Assembly: GCF_000518985.1 (NCBI RefSeq) | Contig: NZ_JAEQ01000002.1 | Coordinates: 248,001-312,000 of the forward strand | Source of the DNA: Chelativorans sp. J32 | Lineage (GTDB): Bacteria > Pseudomonadota > Alphaproteobacteria > Rhizobiales > Rhizobiaceae | Direction of reading: 5' to 3' | Length of the DNA stretch: 64,000 nucleotides | Part shown: positions 58,276-64,000 of the stretch, piece after piece | How positions within the stretch are numbered: the stretch's first letter is position 1 | Layout of the letters: each line of letters starts with the position of its first letter | Translations under genes and position numbers: made by a program | The notes under the pieces: generated by a model | Seen by the model: the letters and a program-made list of their open reading frames with translations, nothing else | Database searches by the model: none | Told to the model about the DNA's origin: nothing

Positions 58276-59151
58276 ATGTCCAGGCCCCGGATCACACAGG
58301 CGATGATCAACGCCTATGACGAATATACACATCTGACCCTCGACCGCCGAGGCTTCATGGAAAAGCTTACGAAGCTGGCGGGGTCGAGCGCAGCCGCCGC
58401 GGCCATCGCACCTTTATTGGCCGCCAATGCGGCCCGGGCGGCGATCGTGCCGGAGGACGATAGCAGGCTTCATGCGGAGGACATCACTTATCCCGGAGCG
58501 GACGGCGAGATGAAGGGATATCTCGCGCGGCCCGCCGACGCGCAGGAGACTCTGGGCGCGGTCATCGTCATTCATGAAAACCGCGGCCTCAACCCGCATA
58601 TCCGCGATGTGGCGCGGCGAATGGCGCTTGAAGGTTTTGTGGCTCTCGCGCCGGACTTCCTGTCGCCGCTCGGCGGTACTCCGGAAAACGAGGACGAGGC
58701 GCGGCAGCGGATAGGCCAGCTCGATCGTCAGCAGACGGTGGCCAACGGCGTTGCCACGGTCACCTTCCTGGAAGGGTATGAGGGTACGAACGGCAAGGTG
58801 GGCGCCATCGGCTTCTGCTGGGGCGGCGGCACGGTCAATCAATTGGCCGTCAGCGCGGAAACGCTGGACGCTGCGGTAGCATATTACGGTTCGCAGCCCG
58901 ACCCGGAGCAGGTGGAAGACATCAGAGCACCGCTGCTGTTGCATTATGCCGGGTTGGACGAGCGTATCAATGCGGGTATCGACGCGTTCCGCAACGCCTT
59001 GGATGCGGCCGGAAAAGAGTACACGATCCACATCTACGAAGGCGTGAACCACGCGTTCAACAACGACACCTCCGAAGCCCGCTACGATAAAGAAGCCGCG
59101 GACCTTGCCTGGAGGCGCACCGTGGATTTCTTTAAGGAAAAACTCGGCTAG
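58276..59151 (+). CDS. Dienelactone hydrolase-family protein, exported
   Basis: A 291-residue alpha/beta hydrolase. The N-terminal DRRGFMEKLTKLAGSSAAAA has a twin-arginine pattern with a hydrophobic stretch and AARAA cleavage site, so export by Tat is likely. The catalytic Cys lies in GAIGFCWGGGTVNQ, the Asp in LLHYAGLDERIN and the His in GVNHAFNND. Tat-exported dienelactone hydrolase homologues are common; the natural substrate is unknown. GGGAGGAG lies five bases before the ATG; the frame open back to 57988 is antisense to uvrD and not coding. Confidence 0.88.
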   Translation: MSRPRITQAMINAYDEYTHLTLDRRGFMEKLTKLAGSSAAAAAIAPLLAANAARAAIVPEDDSRLHAEDITYPGADGEMKGYLARPADAQETLGAVIVIHENRGLNPHIRDVARRMALEGFVALAPDFLSPLGGTPENEDEARQRIGQLDRQQTVANGVATVTFLEGYEGTNGKVGAIGFCWGGGTVNQLAVSAETLDAAVAYYGSQPDPEQVEDIRAPLLLHYAGLDERINAGIDAFRNALDAAGKEYTIHIYEGVNHAFNNDTSEARYDKEAADLAWRRTVDFFKEKLG

Positions 59152-59165
59152 GCGAGGCAGCCCGC

Positions 59166-59363
59166 TTAGATGCGCTCCCGCTCCTGCCGCGCGCGCCTCA
59201 GTATGGCGCGCGCGAAGATAAGGTCGATCGGGATCGGGTCTCCTGAAACCCTGATGCGGTGGAGTTCGTCCTCAAGCGACTGCAGGGCACGCCAAAAGTC
59301 ATAGTCGCTGATGCTGGCGTCGCGTGCCAGCCGGTCCGACATTTGATGGATATCCACTCTCAA
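59166..59363 (-). CDS. Small protein of unknown function (65 residues)
   Basis: A convergent ORF ending 12 bases from the dienelactone hydrolase stop. TTG 59363 is the preferred start because AGGAGG lies seven bases before it; TTG 59366 and an internal ATG at the eighth codon are alternatives. The product is charged and helical ([20 protein letters not shown], then [20 protein letters not shown] and a basic tail [10 protein letters not shown]). No signal or membrane segment. I do not recognise a family. Confidence 0.5.
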   Translation of the reverse strand: MRVDIHQMSDRLARDASISDYDFWRALQSLEDELHRIRVSGDPIPIDLIFARAILRRARQERERI

Positions 59364-59582
59364 CAAGAGCCCTCCTGAGCAGGACCGATAGCAGGCCGGC
59401 GAATCGTCCCCTGAAGACGGCCCAATTGTGCGGGCGCGCGCCCCTGCTTCAAGGAAGGGGGAGGTGGTAAGCTGTGCAAAGAACCTTATGGTAAAAGATG
59501 GGTTAACGAGCCTTTCCGGATGGTACTGGACAAGCCGGTCGTTTGCTGAACATTGAAGAAAAGCCTCTAGCCGGAGGAAGAC

Positions 59583-60992
59583 ATGAACACAGCCATACCG
59601 CCCCGCGATGACGCCCGAATTGCCGCTGCGCTGGAACGGCTCAGCCTGCGCTTCGGGCCGAGGCTGCAGGCCGGAAAAGCGGTGCGCGAGCAGCATGGCC
59701 ACACGACCACCTACATTCCCAACCAGGCGCCGGATGGCGTGTTTTATCCGGAAAGCCTTGAGGAGGTGCAGGAGGCGGTGCGGCTCTGCGCCGAGTTTCG
59801 CGTGCCGATCATTCCCTTCGGAACGGGCTCATCGCTGGAAGGGCACGTGAACGCTCCGGCAGGCGGCATCTCCTTCGACATGTCGCGCATGAAACGGGTT
59901 CTGGCAGTCAATCAGGAGGATCTCGACTGCACGGTAGAAGCGGGGCTGACGCGGGAGGAGCTGAATCAGTATCTGCGCGATACCGGACTTTTCTTTCCGA
60001 TCGATCCGGGCGCCAATGCGAGCCTTGGAGGGATGGCGGCCACGCGCGCGTCGGGAACCAACGCCGTGCGCTATGGCACGATGCGCGAGAACGTTCTGTC
60101 CTTGACGGCGGTTTTGGCCGACGGGCGGGCGATCAAGACGGCGCGGAGGGCGCGCAAATCCTCGGCGGGGTACGACCTCACCCGGCTTCTGGTGGGATCG
60201 GAAGGCACGCTCGGCGTCATCACCTCGTTGACAGTGAAGCTTTACGGCATACCCCCTGCGATCTCCGGCGGCCTTTGCCCGTTCCCGAGCGTGGAGGCCG
60301 CTTGCAACGCTGTGATCATGACAATTCAGATGGGAATACTCGTCGCACGGATCGAATTGGTCAATACCCTCGGCATGCGTGCCATCAATGCCTATTCCAA
60401 ACGCGATTATCCAGAGGGCCCGTGCCTCTTCGTGGAATTTCACGGCACGGAGGCCGGCGTTCGGGAGCAGGCGGAGATGTTCGGCGAAATCGCAGGCGAA
60501 TTTTCCGGCGGACCTTTCGTCTGGGCGACCGCCGCCGAGGAGCGGCAGAAGCTCTGGAAGGCCCGCCATGACTTTTACTGGGCAGGCTTCGTGCTCAGAC
60601 CCGGATGCAAGGCACTTTCGACGGATGTATGTGTGCCGATCTCGCGGCTGGCGCAATGCATTGTCGAAACCGAGGCGGATATTGCCGAAAGCGGACTGAT
60701 CGCCCCGATCGTAGGCCATGTGGGGGACGGCAATTTTCACGTCTCCGTCCTGATGGATATAGATGACCCGACAGAGATCAAGCGCGCGGAAGCGTTCGTC
60801 GCCCGGCTGAACGCACGCGCGCTGGCGATGGATGGAACCTGCACCGGTGAGCATGGCATCGGCCAGGGCAAAATGCGCTATCTGGAACAGGAGCACGGGG
60901 AGGGGGTTGATGTCATGCGAACCATAAAGCAGGCGCTCGATCCGCTGGGCATCCTCAACCCTGGAAAAATCCTGGCCTTGAGTGGCACATAA
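59583..60992 (+). CDS. FAD-linked oxidoreductase, D-lactate dehydrogenase / GlcD-like
   Basis: A 469-residue VAO-family flavoprotein. The FAD-binding part has [40 protein letters not shown] and [19 protein letters not shown]. The cap domain ends with the catalytic [12 protein letters not shown] and [15 protein letters not shown]. This pattern is typical of D-lactate dehydrogenase (cytochrome) and of glycolate oxidase subunit GlcD; without glcE or glcF neighbours a single-subunit D-lactate dehydrogenase is more likely. GGAGGAAG precedes the ATG. An AsmA gene follows about 80 bases downstream. Confidence 0.88.
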   Translation: MNTAIPPRDDARIAAALERLSLRFGPRLQAGKAVREQHGHTTTYIPNQAPDGVFYPESLEEVQEAVRLCAEFRVPIIPFGTGSSLEGHVNAPAGGISFDMSRMKRVLAVNQEDLDCTVEAGLTREELNQYLRDTGLFFPIDPGANASLGGMAATRASGTNAVRYGTMRENVLSLTAVLADGRAIKTARRARKSSAGYDLTRLLVGSEGTLGVITSLTVKLYGIPPAISGGLCPFPSVEAACNAVIMTIQMGILVARIELVNTLGMRAINAYSKRDYPEGPCLFVEFHGTEAGVREQAEMFGEIAGEFSGGPFVWATAAEERQKLWKARHDFYWAGFVLRPGCKALSTDVCVPISRLAQCIVETEADIAESGLIAPIVGHVGDGNFHVSVLMDIDDPTEIKRAEAFVARLNARALAMDGTCTGEHGIGQGKMRYLEQEHGEGVDVMRTIKQALDPLGILNPGKILALSGT

Positions 60993-61071
60993 CATGTAAG
61001 TCGGGTGATGAGATGGGTGCTGCACTCTTTGCTGAAAACGAGGCGGGAAAAGGGAGGTAGGGCTGGCGCGG

Positions 61072-64000
61072 GTGTTCGTCATTGTCGGTGGACTGCTGGT
61101 GCTGGTGCTGACGGCAGCACTGGTCGCACCCTATTTCATCGATTGGACATCCTATCGAGCGGCTTTTGAGCGGGAAGCCGGCCGCATCCTCGGGCGCGAG
61201 GTGCAGGTGCAGGGCTCCGCAAGGGCGCGCCTTCTTCCGTTTCCTTCCGTCACCTTCACCGATGTGGTGGTGGCCGGCTCGAAACCCGGCGATGAGGCGA
61301 TGACGGTCGATGAGTTTTCGATGGACGCGGAACTCGCGCCTTTCCTGAGGGGAGAGCTGCTGATATTCGATATGCGCCTTGTTCGGCCGAGCGCAAGCAT
61401 CGAGATCGCTCCTTCCGGCCAGATCGATTGGGCTGTGCGGCCTTCTTCTCCGTTTGATCCACGGCAGATCACCCTTGAAAAGGTCACGATTTCTGATGGC
61501 AGCATCACCATTCATCAGCAGGTGAGCGGACGCACCGTTACGCTTACCGATATCGACACCGAAATCTCCGCAAAGAGCCTGGCCGGTCCCTGGCGTCTGG
61601 CGGGGGCTCTGCAGATGGACGGGTTGCCGATTTCGCTTACCGCTTCGACCGGAATCGCCTCGAGTGGGGCTATGCGCGTGCGCATCGCCGCACAGCCGCA
61701 AAGCTATCCAGTTCAGATCGAAACGGATGGCGAAGCGCGGTTCGAAGGGGAGCAGGGGATCTATTCCGGCACCTTTCGCTTCGCGACGATTGAAAACCCG
61801 AACGAGGGCAGGGCACAGCAAGCGACGGAGAAGAACAAGAGCATCAACCGCGTGACAGGTCGCTTCTCGCTCGACCATCTGCGTCTTGCGATCGACGAAT
61901 TCCGGTTCCAGACCGGCACGGAGGAAGCGCCTTATACGGCCGACGGGAAAGCAGTGGTCGAACTCGGCGCCGATCCCTCCTTTTCCATCACGGCCGAAGG
62001 CGCGCAAATCCGGCTCGACGGCCCCGATGCGGAGGCGGGCGTCATCCGCGGTCTTTCGGCAGACGAACGCTTTGCCGCCTTGACGGCTTTTATCACAAAC
62101 CTGCCGAAACCTGCGATCCCCGGGACCGTCGCTCTGAACTTGCCGGCAATCGTCGCAGGCGACACCACAATCAGGGACATTCACATCCGGGCACAACCCG
62201 TTGAAGAGGGATGGAATATCGGTTCCATGGCAGCAACGCTGCCGGGCCGTACCCGCTTCGAAGGCGACGGACTGCTGGCAACCGGCGAGGCGCCCTCGTT
62301 TACCGGAAAGATAATCTTGGCGGTCGGCCAGCCTTCTGGGTTCGCTGCCTGGGTGGCCCGCGATGTGGACGAGGTGATCCGCCGGCTCCCCGCCGCCGGT
62401 TTCAGCGCGGATGTGGTGTTGGCAAAGGAGCGGCAGCGGTTTGAAAATCTCGAGCTTATTCTCGGCGATGCACGGTTTCGTGGCGCTATAGACCGTGAGA
62501 GCCCGGAAGGGACGCGCCCGTCGCTGATGCTCAAGCTGGATGGAGACCGGCTGGATTTCGAGGGGATGAAGGCATTCACATCCCTGTTCATCAGTGACGC
62601 GGGCCAGAACAGGCTCAATGATCACAATGTGGATCTGGAGATCGCCGCCGGCCCCGTTTCAGCGCTCGGATTGACTGCCGGACACCTCGATACGGCGCTG
62701 CGTCTGCGTGAGGGAACGCTTGAGATCGACCGTTTCACGCTGACGGGACTTGCGGAAGCGAGCATCAGCGCAACGGGCACCCTCAGCAATCTCGGTTCCG
62801 ATCCGAGGGGAAAGCTCGATGCCGCGGTGATCGCGGTTGACCTCGCGCCTCTCGTGGCACTCCTTCGCGAGCGGTTTCCGAACGATCCGCTGGTTTCGGC
62901 GCTCGACAGGAATGCATCGGCCTATCCCGGGTTGTTGTCCGATAGCCGGCTCGACATCATCGCAAGCACCGAAGACGGTCTTTCCGCCAGCGTCCGCGGA
63001 ACCTTGGGAGGAACCGCCCTGGATTTCTCTGTCCTCGGCAATGGCTCCCCCGCCGACCTGGCCAATGCCGAACTCACGGCTAATTTCAGCGCCCGCAACG
63101 AGGCGGCTTCCGCCATTTATGCGCTTCTCGGCCTTCCCGCATTGCCGCTCGGCCTCACGGGGGCCGCACAGGTCGAGCTTGCCAGCAATGGCACCCTGAC
63201 GCAGGGAATGCAGACGAGGTTCAGCTTCTCGGGTACCGGGGTCGAAGCGAATTTCGACGGGCAGATCGCACGCGCGGACGGAAAGTTCGCGCTCAAGGGC
63301 GCTGCCCGGCTTGAGAGCGCGGACTTGGAGCCCTGGCTGGCCGAGGCGGGAATCTCGCTCCCCGGCTTTGGTTACGGCCTTCCGGTGACCTTATCCGCCG
63401 AACTTGATGCCGGCGATGGTCTGGTCGTCGTCAATGGCCTGCAAGGAAACGTGGCCGATAAAGCGGTAAATGGCGATCTCAATGCCGAACTTCGAGACGG
63501 CGTGCCTCATCTGACCGGCTCCCTTGCTATCGCGGGACTGGATCTCGGCCTCGCGGCGGAGATGGTTGCGGGTGGGTCGGCCTTCCAATCCGGCAGCGGA
63601 ATCTGGCCGCAACAGCCATTCACTGAAAGCGGCAGCGCGCCGTTCACTGCCGATGTGGAGGTCACAGCCGACCAGCTTTGGCTCGGGAAGTCGATCACCG
63701 CAGAGGGCGCGCAACTGCGGCTGAAAATCGATCCACGAGGCTTTGCCGTGTCCGATTTCACCAGCCATTTGTTCGGTGGCACGGCGAAGGGATTGGCAGA
63801 ATTCAGGAACGATGCGGGAACCGGTTTGCTCTCCGCACAGCTTTCGTTGAACGGGGCTCCCATCGAGACAATCCTGCCTGATAGCGGGCTTTCGGGGCAT
63901 TCCGATATCAGCGCAAGCGTCACGGCAAGCGGCAAATCGGTCGAGGCGCTCGTGGCCGCTCTGTCCGGCTCCGGGTCGGCCTCTCTCGAGAACCTGACCA
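61072..64000 (+). CDS. AsmA-family protein, N-terminal part (runs off window)
   Basis: The frame is open from 61036 to the window edge, about 976 codons so far. It begins with a membrane helix (FVIVGGLLVLVLTAALVAPY) and the AsmA hallmark FIDWTSYRAAFEREAGRIL with GREVQVQGSARARLLPFPS. Repeating beta-rich segments follow, and the last visible part, LSGSGSASLENLT, belongs to the AsmA C-terminal domain. AsmA proteins are inner-membrane anchored, span the periplasm and affect outer-membrane lipid traffic. GTG 61072 is the first ordinary start, but GGGAGG (61052-61057) is 14 bases away; CTG 61063 is five bases from it and gives the family-like start (M)ARVF. Confidence 0.85.
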   Translation, partial: MFVIVGGLLVLVLTAALVAPYFIDWTSYRAAFEREAGRILGREVQVQGSARARLLPFPSVTFTDVVVAGSKPGDEAMTVDEFSMDAELAPFLRGELLIFDMRLVRPSASIEIAPSGQIDWAVRPSSPFDPRQITLEKVTISDGSITIHQQVSGRTVTLTDIDTEISAKSLAGPWRLAGALQMDGLPISLTASTGIASSGAMRVRIAAQPQSYPVQIETDGEARFEGEQGIYSGTFRFATIENPNEGRAQQATEKNKSINRVTGRFSLDHLRLAIDEFRFQTGTEEAPYTADGKAVVELGADPSFSITAEGAQIRLDGPDAEAGVIRGLSADERFAALTAFITNLPKPAIPGTVALNLPAIVAGDTTIRDIHIRAQPVEEGWNIGSMAATLPGRTRFEGDGLLATGEAPSFTGKIILAVGQPSGFAAWVARDVDEVIRRLPAAGFSADVVLAKERQRFENLELILGDARFRGAIDRESPEGTRPSLMLKLDGDRLDFEGMKAFTSLFISDAGQNRLNDHNVDLEIAAGPVSALGLTAGHLDTALRLREGTLEIDRFTLTGLAEASISATGTLSNLGSDPRGKLDAAVIAVDLAPLVALLRERFPNDPLVSALDRNASAYPGLLSDSRLDIIASTEDGLSASVRGTLGGTALDFSVLGNGSPADLANAELTANFSARNEAASAIYALLGLPALPLGLTGAAQVELASNGTLTQGMQTRFSFSGTGVEANFDGQIARADGKFALKGAARLESADLEPWLAEAGISLPGFGYGLPVTLSAELDAGDGLVVVNGLQGNVADKAVNGDLNAELRDGVPHLTGSLAIAGLDLGLAAEMVAGGSAFQSGSGIWPQQPFTESGSAPFTADVEVTADQLWLGKSITAEGAQLRLKIDPRGFAVSDFTSHLFGGTAKGLAEFRNDAGTGLLSAQLSLNGAPIETILPDSGLSGHSDISASVTASGKSVEALVAALSGSGSASLENLT

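Overview
The window looks like a chromosomal segment of a GC-rich alphaproteobacterium of the Hyphomicrobiales (Rhizobiales), most like the Phyllobacteriaceae / Mesorhizobium branch. This rests on protein family resemblance and gene order, not on a database search. Supporting signs are the complete division and cell-wall (dcw) cluster from mraZ to ftsZ followed by lpxC, bamD, recN and ligA, an FtsZ with a long Pro/Ala/Gln-rich linker, a btaA-btaB betaine-lipid pair, an alpha-type RNase P RNA, an EcfG-type promoter and a cluster of GANTC (CcrM) sites. No insertion sequence, phage, CRISPR array or tRNA was seen.

Layout. 1-4.8 kb: edge of an alpha/beta hydrolase, an imperfect inverted repeat, the ABC-F factor EttA, a stand-alone receiver protein behind an EcfG-like promoter, a ketoacyl-synthase III homologue overlapping a MOSC protein, and a DUF2293 protein. 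4.9-7.7 kb: an ArsR-methyltransferase fusion with metF, a 28-residue membrane peptide and a frameshifted relic of a secreted protein. 7.7-15.5 kb: a fold-III PLP decarboxylase, two cell-wall hydrolases (GH25 lipoprotein and MltB-like), a serine hydrolase, btaAB with a candidate Pho box, and an ArsR-AHSA1 pair. 15.5-23.1 kb: a 5-oxoprolinase/hydantoinase fusion, a small lipoprotein, a TerB-DnaJ protein overlapping an AmpD-like amidase, a lytic transglycosylase, rnpB and a VOC protein.

23.3-48.5 kb is the dcw block: mraZ, rsmH, ftsL, ftsI, murE, murF, mraY, murD, ftsW, murG, murC, murB, then a 326-bp gap rich in GANTC sites, then ddl, ftsQ, ftsA, ftsZ, a terminator, lpxC, bamD, recN and ligA. 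Most junctions overlap by about 4 nt, implying translational coupling. Together they make UDP-MurNAc-pentapeptide, lipid I and II, the septal synthase and the Z-ring, then lipid A and outer-membrane assembly.

48.6-64 kb is mixed housekeeping: azlCD, an aminopeptidase P, a DUF1127-like small protein with a hairpin at its ribosome-binding site, prmA, a SCO1-type protein, a hexapeptide acyltransferase, two proteins of unknown function, a UvrD/PcrA helicase, a dienelactone hydrolase, a GlcD/D-lactate-dehydrogenase-like flavoprotein and an AsmA-family protein cut by the window edge.

I found no obvious new multi-gene defence or metabolic system. The most interesting signals are regulatory or small: five GANTC sites in 79 bp before ddl-ftsQAZ, the EcfG promoter before a FATGY-type receiver, three TGGGN MraZ-type boxes over the likely mraZ promoter, the 28-residue peptide, and the frameshifted relic at 7348-7634.
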